A stretch of DNA of 64,000 nucleotides from Paenibacillus pini JCM 16418 (GTDB lineage Bacteria; Bacillota; Bacilli; Paenibacillales; Paenibacillaceae): positions 1 through 64,000 of the forward strand of contig NZ_BAVZ01000017.1 of NCBI RefSeq assembly GCF_000576305.1, given 5' to 3'. Below the pieces are notes generated by a model. The model was given only the letters and a program-made list of their open reading frames with translations. It made no database searches and was not told the DNA's origin. Position numbers and translations under genes: made by a program. This document shows positions 17,783 through 27,900 of this stretch, one piece after another. Numbering within the stretch: position 1 is the stretch's first letter; each line of letters starts with the position of its first letter.

Positions 17783-17792
17783 GAAACGTTTC
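17783..17792. promoter_or_regulatory. Palindrome GAAACGTTTC upstream of the serine hydrolase
   Basis: A perfect 10-bp palindrome with a central CG, typical of LacI/GalR-family operators, 35 bases upstream of the serine hydrolase start codon. It lacks the spacing of a true cre site. No other gene is visible in the 386-bp divergent region 17749-18134 beyond this and the operon promoter. Confidence 0.45.
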
Positions 17793-17970
17793 ACCAAATC
17801 ACGTTTCTTGTTAGGTTTATGGTAAAACAAATAGAACATCATGTCAACAAACAAACATCACATCCAAATGCTTAATTTTCCCATATTCTATAAAGGATCA
17901 TAGATATATAAACCTAAATTTTACAATTGAATCAGCGACCTCATTTTATGAGTATTTGTGAAATTTGAAG

Positions 17971-18000
17971 TTGACAAGAAGTCATGATAGGTCGTATGAT
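17971..18000 (+). promoter_or_regulatory. Strong sigma-A-type promoter of the glucan operon
   Basis: TTGACA (17971-17976), an 18-bp spacer, then TATGAT (17995-18000). It lies about 135 bases upstream of the esterase start codon. Confidence 0.75.
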
Positions 18001-18004
18001 TTGT

Positions 18005-18018
18005 TCGAAACGATTCGA
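18005..18018. promoter_or_regulatory. Putative LacI-type operator overlapping the start of transcription
   Basis: TCGAA-ACGA-TTCGA forms 5-bp perfect arms around a CG-containing centre. It lies five bases after the -10 box, so a bound repressor would block initiation. The LacI-type regulator encoded at 28325-29290 is the obvious candidate. Confidence 0.6.
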
Positions 18019-18134
18019 TAAACCGCTTTCAGAGCACTTTCAAAACAATTTAAAAAAACGATGCGTATGTGACACTCCCAGCTTTCTTTCATACTGCATA
18101 CGTAGAGAACAATCGGTTATAAAGGGGGATACAT

Positions 18135-18896
18135 ATGGCGCATATAACAATTGAAACTGGATCTCCAACCTTAAGAATGACAACAAGTATCCATGTAGTT
18201 TCTCCATGTGATTCCGGAATTCCATCAGATAGCACACTTTATCTGCTTCACGGTGCTGGTGATAATGCAAGTACTTGGTCTCGTCTAACGACGATTGAAC
18301 TTTATGCTCAGAAATACGGATGCACGGTCATTATGCCAGAAGTAAATCGTAGCTATTACACGAACATGGAGTACGGTTTAGATTATTTCGATTACATTAC
18401 CGAGGAGCTTCCGGCATTGTGTAATCGTCTTTTCCGGCTGAAATCCGCACCGGACAGGACTTTTGTTGCTGGACTCTCTATGGGTGGATACGGAGCCTTA
18501 AAATGTGCGCTTACGTATCCTGAACGCTATGCCAAGGTAGTATCGTTATCAGGTGTAACCGATGTTCAGCAGCGTCTTCGTGATCCGAATATGGAACAGG
18601 GGATGGTCAAAGAAATGCAGGCAGCATTTGGAACGGGTCTGAACGTAAAGCCAGATCAGGATTTATACACACTTGCTGCAAAAAGAATGGAGGAGGGCGA
18701 CATACTCCCGTCGGTACTGTGTTGCTGTGGAACAGAGGATCCTTTCATCCGGATGAATCGTGAGTTTTCGGATTATATGCAGAAGACTTCATTTGATTTC
18801 AAGTATGTGGAAGGTACAGGGACGCATGACTGGCATTTTTGGGAGCAGCATTTGAAAACTGCTTTTGACTTCCTGTTTGAAGAAAAGAACAAGTAG
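18135..18896 (+). CDS. Alpha/beta-hydrolase esterase (esterase D / tributyrin esterase type)
   Basis: A cytosolic 253-residue carboxylesterase. The nucleophile elbow is GLSMGGYG (Ser near residue 118), with the likely acid in GTEDPF and the base in THDWHFW. LLHGAGDN is the oxyanion region. No signal peptide is present. ATG 18135 follows GGGGG, and the permease gene begins 17 bases after its stop, so it is the first gene of the operon. Given the downstream genes it may remove acyl groups from imported oligosaccharides; this is inference, and general S-formylglutathione hydrolase-like activity is an alternative. Confidence 0.85.
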   Translation: MAHITIETGSPTLRMTTSIHVVSPCDSGIPSDSTLYLLHGAGDNASTWSRLTTIELYAQKYGCTVIMPEVNRSYYTNMEYGLDYFDYITEELPALCNRLFRLKSAPDRTFVAGLSMGGYGALKCALTYPERYAKVVSLSGVTDVQQRLRDPNMEQGMVKEMQAAFGTGLNVKPDQDLYTLAAKRMEEGDILPSVLCCCGTEDPFIRMNREFSDYMQKTSFDFKYVEGTGTHDWHFWEQHLKTAFDFLFEEKNK

Positions 18897-18912
18897 AGTG
18901 AGGTGATGCAAA

Positions 18913-19872
18913 TTGAAACCCGTAGCGTTAGGGCCTAACAAAAAACTGAAGGGACGTTCGAATTCCGCATCCTGGTATAAGGAGATATGGAAGCACCGAA
19001 TGACGTACACGCTTCTTGTTCCGGGCTTGATTTGGTTAATCCTATTTGCTTACTTGCCGATGGGCGGTTTGTCCCTTGCATTTAAGCATTACAGAGCCAA
19101 CGATGGAATATGGGGCAGCCCTTGGGTTGGATTTGAAAATTTCAAATATGTTTTCCGGGATCCGACCTTTGCACAGGCTGTGTGGAAAACGTTATATATC
19201 AACATCATTAAACTCGTTATTACATTCCCATTTCCGATCATTATGGCTTTGCTGCTTAATGAGCTTCGGATGCGCAAAACGAAGAAATTGTTCCAAACCG
19301 TATTTACGTTTCCACAGTTCTTATCATGGATTATCGTTTCAGGGATTGTCATCAACGTACTTTCCTTTGATGGATTGCTTAACAGTGCGTTATCGCTTTT
19401 TGGACTGCCGACCATTAACTTTCTTGGCTCTGAAAAAATGTTCCTGCCGATGCTCATTATGACGGATATCTGGAAATCTACCGGGTGGGGAGCGATTATC
19501 TTTTTGGCCGCCATTTCGGGAATTGACCAAGATCAATATGAGTCAGCGCAAATGGACGGAGCGTCTCGATTACAGCAAATGTTTAAAATCACGCTACCCA
19601 ACATTCTTCCTACGGTTACGATCATGTTCATCCTTAATGTGGGCGGTCTGATGTCAGCCGGATTTGACCAAATTTTCAACTTGGCTAATGCTGCTACGCA
19701 AAATGCTTCCCAAGTGCTGGATGTGTACATTTACCGAATTACTTTTCAATCTTCGACGGATTTCTCATTCTCGACGGCTGTCAGCTTGTTCCGGTCAATT
19801 GTGAATATGATCTTGCTGCTTGCTGCTGATCGAGTGGCAAAATTGATGGGCGGAGACGGTTTATTCCGTTAG
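18913..19872 (+). CDS. Carbohydrate ABC transporter permease, LplB/YteP-like
   Basis: A 319-residue membrane protein with about six transmembrane segments. The conserved EAA loop reads ESAQMDGASRLQQMFKITLPNILP, which contacts the ATPase. The N-terminal cytoplasmic stretch is short and basic. TTG at 18913 is the likely start with GAGGTGATG just upstream. Together with the next permease and lipoprotein it forms the CUT1-type importer. No ATPase gene is present in the operon; a shared MsmX-like ATPase elsewhere is usual for such Bacillales systems. Confidence 0.92.
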   Translation: MKPVALGPNKKLKGRSNSASWYKEIWKHRMTYTLLVPGLIWLILFAYLPMGGLSLAFKHYRANDGIWGSPWVGFENFKYVFRDPTFAQAVWKTLYINIIKLVITFPFPIIMALLLNELRMRKTKKLFQTVFTFPQFLSWIIVSGIVINVLSFDGLLNSALSLFGLPTINFLGSEKMFLPMLIMTDIWKSTGWGAIIFLAAISGIDQDQYESAQMDGASRLQQMFKITLPNILPTVTIMFILNVGGLMSAGFDQIFNLANAATQNASQVLDVYIYRITFQSSTDFSFSTAVSLFRSIVNMILLLAADRVAKLMGGDGLFR

Positions 19873-19889
19873 GAAAGGAGTGCTAATTA

Positions 19890-20792
19890 ATGAGTACCAA
19901 AGCAGTAAAACAGCATAAATACCGCGTAGGAAAAATGACTTTCTTGGACTACTTCCTACTGGTCGTCTTGATTGTCCTATCATTAATGATTTTGCTACCG
20001 TTCTGGAATGTCATTATGATCTCGTTCGCAACACAAAAGGAATATGCAGATAACCCGATGATGTTATTTCCGAAGCACCCGACTTTGGATGCTTATAAGG
20101 CATTGTTTGCGGATGGTAGGATTTTGACAGGGTTCTGGAATACGCTAAAAATTCTGCTTGTAGGACTGCCGCTTAGCTTGTTTCTAACAAGTACGATGGC
20201 TTACGGGTTGAGCCGCAATAAATTCCCAGGTAAGAAACCTATTTTCTTCCTGGTTCTGTTCACCATGATATTCAATGGCGGTATCGTACCGCTTTATCTA
20301 GTGATGAAGTCGATGCATTTGACTGGCTCATTGTGGTCCGTCATTCTGGTCGGCAGCTTTAGTGCTTTTAACATGATTCTAATGATGAACTACTTCCAAG
20401 GCTTACCGGAATCCTTGATGGAATCCGCAAGACTAGACGGTGCTGGAGAGTGGAAAATTCTTCTTTCTGTTGTTCTTCCACTAGCAGCACCCATTATGGC
20501 GACAATTACACTATTTTACGGTGTCGCATTCTGGAATGGATGGTATGATGCCATGATTTTCCTCCGGAAATCGGATATGCTGCCGCTGCAAAACGTTCTA
20601 CGGACAATCATTGTCGAATCAACAACCAATGTTTCCAACGCCGCAAGCGTAGACTCGATTGGTAAGCAAGGCTTCTCTACGGGAATGAAAATGGCATCGG
20701 TCTTCGTATCTATGCTGCCGATCATGTGCTTCTTCCCAATGCTGCAAAAGCACTTCGCTAAAGGGGTGTTAACAGGGGCTATCAAGACCTGA
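19890..20792 (+). CDS. Carbohydrate ABC transporter permease, LplC/YtcP-like
   Basis: The second permease of the importer, 300 residues and about six membrane segments. The EAA loop reads ESARLDGAGEWKILLSVVLPLAAPIM. It also shows the LPFWNVIMISFATQKEY segment common to the CUT1 second subunit. ATG 19890 follows AGGAGTG eight bases upstream, and only 17 bases separate it from the first permease. Confidence 0.92.
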   Translation: MSTKAVKQHKYRVGKMTFLDYFLLVVLIVLSLMILLPFWNVIMISFATQKEYADNPMMLFPKHPTLDAYKALFADGRILTGFWNTLKILLVGLPLSLFLTSTMAYGLSRNKFPGKKPIFFLVLFTMIFNGGIVPLYLVMKSMHLTGSLWSVILVGSFSAFNMILMMNYFQGLPESLMESARLDGAGEWKILLSVVLPLAAPIMATITLFYGVAFWNGWYDAMIFLRKSDMLPLQNVLRTIIVESTTNVSNAASVDSIGKQGFSTGMKMASVFVSMLPIMCFFPMLQKHFAKGVLTGAIKT

Positions 20793-20843
20793 TTAACGAA
20801 TAGATTTTTATACAAAAATCTTAATCAATCACGGGGGTAAAAC

Positions 20844-22438
20844 ATGAAAACGAACAAAAAACAATTGGTAAAACCTCTTCTGGCCGTGGCGCTGTCTCTA
20901 GCAATGCTAACAGTGACTGCATGCTCGAAAGAAGATGCATCAGGCGGCAATGAGAAAGACAAGGATGGCAAATACACGGACAAACTCAAAGTTTCTGTCG
21001 CTCAAACCATTGAACTGAAAGATGGCCAACTGAACAATGAGTTCCATAAGTTCTGGATGGACAAGTTCAATATTGAATGGGATTACAACTTTATTCAGTG
21101 GGATTCTTGGGCAGAGAAGCTTCGCCTATGGATTAACTCCGATGACCTACCTGATGTAGCGAGCTGGAACTATGTGCATGGCGATTTTATGAACTATGTT
21201 GATCAAGGACTTTTATATAAATTCCCAGATGATTGGAAGGAACGTTGGCCGAACATAGCTGCAGCTTATAAGCAGACAGGCTTGGTGACAAACTTGAGGA
21301 ATTGACAGGCGGCACGTACATTTTGCCAAGACCTGTGTACTTTGAGAATAAACCAGCTGATCCGTTAGTTAACCAAATTGGTGTTATCGCCTTACGTAAG
21401 GACTGGGCAAAAGCTGTGGGATTCGAACTTAAGGATGTATACACTACAGACGAACTCATGAAATATGCGGAACTTGTTAAAGAGAAAGACCCTGGTAAGC
21501 TCGGTTCGAAGCTTATTCCTCTTTCCTACAACGCGGATGACGCTCTTACGAACATTATCATGCCAAACAGTGAACATTCACGTGTAGAATCTGCTTTCTA
21601 CAAAGGTGAAGACGGCAAATTCCATTGGGGCCCAGCTGATCCTGAGACTCTTACTGGTTTGAAGATGATGCAAAAAGCTTATAAAGAAGGTCTCCTAAAC
21701 CCTGAGTTCTACACATGGAAAAACAATGAAGGCAGTAATAACTTCAAAGTCAAAGGCGTAGCTGCAGTCACTAGCCTTGGTGGTCTAGCATCGTACAGAC
21801 AAGATATGAATACGGCAATGAAGAAGAACCTTGACGTAAACAGTGATGATCTCGTTCATACGGCTATTGTTCTAGGTGACGATGGCAAATATCGTAACCT
21901 TGAGCAAGCGAACTTCTGGTCTTCCGTCATTTTCTCGCCAAATATTAGCAAAGAAAAATTCGAGCGTGTGATGGACCTGATGGACTATTCAACAAGCAAA
22001 GAAGGACAACTGATTCTGAACATGGGCTTTGAAGGAAAAGACTGGAAATACGGTGAAAATAAAGAGCTTATAAGCCTACTTCCTGAAGGAACAACGTTGG
22101 AGGACAAATACCCATCCCGTTTTGAGGGACTGTATGTTCTTGGTGATGATTTCAGCATGATTAACCCGGCGATTAAAAAAGAATATCGTGATACTGCAGT
22201 TAAGCATTTCCAAGACAAAGCGAAGCTAGGTAAAGAAGGCGGTAAGCTGGCTGAGTATGACTGGGATGTACAGTTATATGATTCCAAAGCTAAGAGCCAA
22301 GCATCTTTCGAATTCCAGAATGAGTATGCAAACCTAATTCTGCAAAGTGGAGATCTGGAAGCGAACTGGAAGAAATGGGTGCAAAGTAAGCAATCTCTAG
22401 TTCAACCGGCTCTGGATGAATTGAACAACCAAAAGTAA
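20844..22438 (+). CDS. Extracellular solute-binding lipoprotein (one-base deletion in the reported sequence)
   Basis: The sugar-binding lipoprotein of the importer, about 531 residues when restored. The lipobox ends TVTAC with the modified cysteine at residue 27. The frame breaks at 21284-21285, where GG should be GGG: the expected run is QTGLGDKLEELTGGTYIL. The remainder runs in the shifted frame to TAA 22438. Size and composition match large LplA/YtcQ-type binding proteins of Paenibacillus. From operon context the ligand is probably beta-1,2-gluco-oligosaccharides. A hairpin follows the gene. Confidence 0.9.
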
Positions 22439-22498
22439 TGGAGTATGTAGCTGCAAATTGATTTGGCCGGAGACTTTTAATAGCGGCCCTAATCCCTT

Positions 22499-22536
22499 GA
22501 ACCCGGTGCGCAGGATATTCCGATGCAGCCGGGTTC
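22499..22536 (+). terminator. Intercistronic hairpin after the binding-protein gene
   Basis: GAACCCGG pairs with CCGGGTTC around a 22-nt loop, without a clear T run. It probably stabilises the upstream mRNA or lowers expression of the enzymes, giving an excess of binding protein. Confidence 0.6.
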
Positions 22537-22607
22537 TTCACTTAAAGCGTGAGGGAATGAGCCAAACCTAAATATTCTCTTTTAAATACAGGAGCGGAGG
22601 GAATGAA

Positions 22608-24782
22608 ATGGAGAACCATCAGTTAATCGATCTGTTGAATCAAATGACACTTGAAGAGAAAATTGCTCAACTGCTACAGCTTACCGCTCATTTCCATGAA
22701 GGGACAGAAAGTGAAGGGCAAATAACAGGTCCAATGGAAGAGATGGGCATTTCTGAACAAATGGTTACAGCCAGTGGTTCAGTGCTCGGTCTCTCGGGAG
22801 CTCAAGCCATTATAGACGTACAGAAGGCTTACATGAGCAAGAATCGTCTGGGTATTCCTTTGCTGTTTATGGCAGATGTGGTACACGGATTTAAGACTAT
22901 TTTCCCAATCCCTCTAGCCATCGGAAGTTCATGGGAGCCGGAGCTTGCTGAGAAGAGCGCAGAAATCTCTGCCAGAGAATCTGCAGTATCAGGCTTACAT
23001 GTTACATTTGCGCCAATGGTTGACCTGGTCCGTGATCCAAGGTGGGGAAGAGTGATGGAGACGACGGGGGAAGATCCATATCTGAACAGCCTCTTTTCGC
23101 GGGCATTCGTTCGGGGATACCAAGGGAATCTGCAGGAGGATACAGAGCGGCTTGCTGCATGCGTCAAACATTTTGCTGCATATGGAGCGCCTGAGGGCGG
23201 GCGTGATTATAATACGGTCGATATGTCCGAACGAAATTTGCGTGAATATTATTTACCGGCATACAAGGCAGCGCTGGATGAAGGCTGCGAAATGGTCATG
23301 ACTTCTTTTAATACCGTCGACGGTATTCCAGCTACGGGGAATGAGAAGCTCATGCGTGGAATTTTACGCGATGAATGGGGTTTTGACGGTGTGCTGATAT
23401 CTGATTGGGCATCCATTCGGGAAATGATCGCACACGGAGCAGCTGAAGATGATTGTGAAGCAGCTTACCGCGCGATCCGTGCGGGTGTGGACATCGAAAT
23501 GATGACACCATGTTATGTGCAGAACTTGCCAGAGCTTCTGCAAAGTGGTCGCGTGGATAAGACGCTAATTGATGAAGCTGTTCTTCGGATTCTGCGTCTC
23601 AAAAACAAGCTGGGTCTCTTTGAAAATCCACTGCGCGGGGCAGATCCTGAACGTGAACGTGAACTTGTATTCTGTAAAGAGCATCGTAAAGTTTCCTATG
23701 AATTGGCTACCAAATCTTGTGTTCTGCTTAAAAATAACGGTGTTCTTCCACTACAGCACGAGTCCAACGTGGCCTTGATCGGTCCGTTTGCACAAAGCGA
23801 TGATATTCTGGGTTGGTGGTCCTGTGAAGGCGTGAAGGAAGATGCTGTTAAACTTGGTACTGCATTAGAAGAACGTCTGCAAAGTGGAAAGCTGCGCGTG
23901 GCTAATGGATGCGATATCCATAGCATCACGCAGGAACAATTGGAAGAGGCACTAGAAGCAGCGCAAACAGCAGATATCATTGTTCTGGCTCTTGGAGAAG
24001 ATTCCAGCATGAGTGGTGAAGGCGGTTCACGGACGGATATTCGTCTGCCTGAGGCACAGCTTGAACTTGTTAAACATTTGCAAAAATTAGGGAAACCGAT
24101 AGCTGCTGTTATTTTCAACGGCCGTCCGCTTGATTTACAGGGTGTATTCAATGAAGCTGATGCGGTTCTGGAAGCTTGGTTCCCTGGAAGTGAAGGTGGA
24201 GCAGCCGTGGCCGATATTCTAGTTGGTCGCGTAAATCCGTCAGCAAAACTCACCATGTCGTTCCCACAATCCGTAGGACAGGTACCTGTTTATTACAATC
24301 GATTCAATACGGGACGTCCGTTAGATCCGCTAAAAACCGAGGAACGTTATGTTTCGAAGTATATAGACAGCCCGAATGAACCGTTGCTTCCGTTTGGATA
24401 CGGTCTATCGTACACGACCTTTGAATATAGCGATCTAACACTCTCAAGTCTTGAGATGACTCCGAATCAGCCGTTAACAGTCAGCGTCAAAGTCTTGAAT
24501 ACAGGGACAAGAGCTGGAGTGGAAACAGTACAGTTGTATATTCGCGACGTGTCTGGCGAAGTGGTTCGCCCACTGCGAGAACTGAAGGGATATAAGAAAC
24601 TTAAGCTTGCTCCGGGAGAACATGGTATTGCGACCTTTACCTTAACAGAGGAGCAGCTTCGATATCATCATTCCGATCTCGGATTTACAAGTGATCCGGG
24701 AACGTTTCATGTATTTGTCGGGTCAAACAGCAGAGATACACTGGAGCAGAAGTTTAAGCTAGCTTCGAGCCAACTGGCATAA
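22608..24782 (+). CDS. Glycoside hydrolase family 3 beta-glucosidase
   Basis: A 724-residue cytosolic enzyme (no signal peptide). The N-terminal TIM barrel carries DVVHGFKTIFP, KHFAAYG and the nucleophile motif VLISDWAS (Asp near residue 265). The alpha/beta sandwich domain follows (VALIGPFA, ALGEDSSMSGEGGSRTDI), and the C-terminal FnIII-like domain includes FGYGLSYTTFEYSD. In Listeria innocua a GH3 enzyme next to a 1,2-beta-oligoglucan phosphorylase hydrolyses sophorose-type sugars, and the same pairing is seen here. It probably finishes short beta-1,2-glucans left by the phosphorylase. Confidence 0.92.
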   Translation: MENHQLIDLLNQMTLEEKIAQLLQLTAHFHEGTESEGQITGPMEEMGISEQMVTASGSVLGLSGAQAIIDVQKAYMSKNRLGIPLLFMADVVHGFKTIFPIPLAIGSSWEPELAEKSAEISARESAVSGLHVTFAPMVDLVRDPRWGRVMETTGEDPYLNSLFSRAFVRGYQGNLQEDTERLAACVKHFAAYGAPEGGRDYNTVDMSERNLREYYLPAYKAALDEGCEMVMTSFNTVDGIPATGNEKLMRGILRDEWGFDGVLISDWASIREMIAHGAAEDDCEAAYRAIRAGVDIEMMTPCYVQNLPELLQSGRVDKTLIDEAVLRILRLKNKLGLFENPLRGADPERERELVFCKEHRKVSYELATKSCVLLKNNGVLPLQHESNVALIGPFAQSDDILGWWSCEGVKEDAVKLGTALEERLQSGKLRVANGCDIHSITQEQLEEALEAAQTADIIVLALGEDSSMSGEGGSRTDIRLPEAQLELVKHLQKLGKPIAAVIFNGRPLDLQGVFNEADAVLEAWFPGSEGGAAVADILVGRVNPSAKLTMSFPQSVGQVPVYYNRFNTGRPLDPLKTEERYVSKYIDSPNEPLLPFGYGLSYTTFEYSDLTLSSLEMTPNQPLTVSVKVLNTGTRAGVETVQLYIRDVSGEVVRPLRELKGYKKLKLAPGEHGIATFTLTEEQLRYHHSDLGFTSDPGTFHVFVGSNSRDTLEQKFKLASSQLA

Positions 24783-24904
24783 CGGAACAGTTCAATGATG
24801 CCGAAGAACGGCACATCTTATCATACAAATTCAGAACAACTGCCTTGAGAAGCGGTCGGCTAAGTTAGCTGGTTGCTTCCGGGATAGGAGGAAAGAACAT
24901 ACCC

Positions 24905-27900
24905 ATGACAACAACGATTACGAAATCTAAGTTTAACGTTCAAGCTGGCGATCTATGTTTTACCTTTTGGGAGAGCGGAGATTTGTATCAAGCTGTAAAC
25001 GGACGGACAATGATCAATCAGCTTATGACAAGCCCTATCGATGGATCGATGAATAACCTCTATTTGCGGACTCACGGAGAATCTGGCATACAGTTTTTCC
25101 CGATGCTTGGTATACAATCAGGCAGTACAGTTAGTACCGGTAAAAGGCGAGTGGTTTGGGAAGGTTTGGCCGGAAATATCGAATACAGAGTGACTCTCGC
25201 GCTGACGAAGCAGGGAGTGTGGTTCTGGGACGTCGTGACTCGTGGAGAAGATGTGAAGATCGATGTCATCTACGGACAGGATATCGGCAATGCGGATATT
25301 GGTGCGGTGCGTAGCAACGAAGCATATCTGTCGCAATATATCGACCATACCGTATTTGAAGACGAGGCGAAGGGTTATGTCATCTGTTCCCGTCAAAATC
25401 AGCCGCAAGGAGGGGCATTCCCTTACATGCAGCAGGGTTCATTAACCCGTTCCGTTGGCTATTCGACGGACGGATTCCAGTTCTTCGGTTTGTCTTACAA
25501 AGAAACAAATATGCCAGAACGTTTGAGTAAGGCTCATCTTGCTAATGAAGTGTATCAATACGAATTCGCTTATACTGCACTTCAATCTGAACTTATCTCA
25601 TTAAATGGCGAAGCTAGCTTTGTGTTCTATGGTTTAGTCAAAGAGGATCATGCGGTAGCGGTTACGAAGCTGGAATATGCCGATGAAATTCAAAGCGCAT
25701 GGGATGCTTATAAGACCGAAGAATATCAAGAAGAGTTGCACAAGCTGGCTCCGATCCATCTGAAAAATACAATTGGTGAGCCCTTGCAGACACTCTCTAT
25801 GACTGAAGAAGAGGTGAGCCTGCGCTTTCCAGGTTCTTCGATGCACCAAGAAGAGCGCAAAGATGGTCAATTGCTAGCTTTCTTTACAGATACGTATGAA
25901 CATATCGTACTTAAAGACAAAGAATTGCTTGTAGAACGTCCGCACGGACATATTCTCATGAGTGGTAACAATGTTAAACTGGGCGCCAAGGTGATGACGA
26001 CTACTTCTTATATGTATGGTATTTTTAATTCACATGTTGTGGTCGGTAACACGAACTTTAATAAGATGATGAGTAATGCACGGAACGCGCTAAATGTGCC
26101 TAAGACAGCAGGTCAGCGTATTTATGTGGAACGGGAAGGCAAGTTTCATCTGCTTACCATGCCTTCTTTATTTGAAATCGGGTTTAACTATGTTCGATGG
26201 TATTATAAAATGGAAGAAGATATGTTGATTATCACGAACTTTACAACTTTGGATACACCTGAAGTACGCCTAAACGTGCGTTCGGAGAGTGGCCAATCTT
26301 ATAGATATCTAGTAACGAATCAAGTTACGATGAATGTAAATGAGTACGAGCTTCCAGTACACATGACACAGGAAGAAGGCAAGCTGGTATTCACCGGGGA
26401 TCAGAATGCGATTAGTTCGGATGTATATCCGAATCTTAAATACCGTATGTGGGTGGATGGAGCCGATGTTACGGTTGGCGATGAAACCGTGCTTGCGGAT
26501 GGAGTCCATGCCGGTGATGCTTCGCTTGTAACTTTGCAGCTTGGAGAAAGTTCTGAATGGACACTCACAATGCAAGGATTGCTCGAAGGAGAAGATCTTC
26601 CAGCGTCAGCTCGTAACGCTCAGGAAGAGATTGCGAAATTCCGCGAATTTTATAAAAATGTTATGAATGGCTTCCATCTCTCACGCTCTGCTGATGAGGA
26701 ATCAGAGGATCTCTTTAAGGTGAATGCTCTGGCTTGGTGGTACACGCATAACATGCTTGTTCATTATTCTGTTCCACACGGTCTTGAGCAATATGGCGGT
26801 GCGGCCTGGGGAACACGGGATGTGTGCCAAGGCCCCGTTGAATATTTCATGGCAACACAAAAATTCGAGCAGGTGCGGGATATTCTCAAAATGGTTTATT
26901 CTCATCAGTACGAAGATGATGGAAATTGGCCACAGTGGTTCATGTTCGATGAATATTTTGCCATACAACAGGAAGAAAGTCATGGCGATATTATCGTATG
27001 GCCGCTTAAAGTGTTGAGTGATTATTTGAACGCTACCCAAGATTACAGCATTTTGGAGGAAAAGGTTCCTTATACCAAGAAGGGCGAATTCCAGTTCACT
27101 GAGCAAAAGGTAGCGATCCTTGAACATGCGAAAAAAGAAATAGGCTATATCCGTAGCCATTTCCTTCATGATACCCATCTATCATCCTATGGGGATGGGG
27201 ATTGGGATGATACGCTTCAACCGGCAAATGCACAGCTGAAGAAGTATATGGTCAGCAGTTGGACGGTTGCGCTGACATATCAGACATTAAATCAGTTGTC
27301 TAAAGCACTACTTCCGGCCGATCAGGCGCTTGCTGCTGAACTGCGGGAGCTGTCATTAGGCATTGAGAGTGACTACAATCGGTATATGTTACAAACGGGA
27401 ATTATTCCGGGATTCATTTACATGGAGGATCCGGCTCAGGCTAAGTTAATGTTACATCCAACGGATACGGAGACCGGCATTCAATATCGGTTACTCCCGA
27501 TGACAAGAAGTATTATTGCAGAACTGCTTGATCTAGAGCAAGCTCAATCTCACAATCGTCTGATTAAGGATAAATTTTTATCTCCTGACGGTGTGCGTCT
27601 AATGAATCGACCTGCACAATATGCCGGTGGGGTAAGTAAGCACTTTAAGAGAGCAGAACAGGCATCAAACTTCGGACGCGAGGTTGGTCTGCAATATGTG
27701 CATGCACATATCCGTTATATAGAAGCTATGGCGAAACTGGGTAATACAGATGATGTATGGAGTGGGCTTGAAATCATTAATCCTGTTGGAATCACTGATG
27801 TTGTTCCGAATGCTGAGCTTCGCCAGAGTAATGCTTATTTCAGTAGCTCCGATGGTAAATTCAATACCCGATACGAGGCACAAGCAAGGTTCGATGATCT

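Noticed and set aside
17783..17792. A CcpA cre site
   Set aside because: The palindrome lacks the base between TGAAA and CG that the cre consensus requires.
23696..24256. A 186-codon minus-strand open frame inside the GH3 gene
   Set aside because: It is fully antisense to a clear GH3 domain, has no ribosome site and codes for serine-rich low-complexity sequence typical of a shadow frame.
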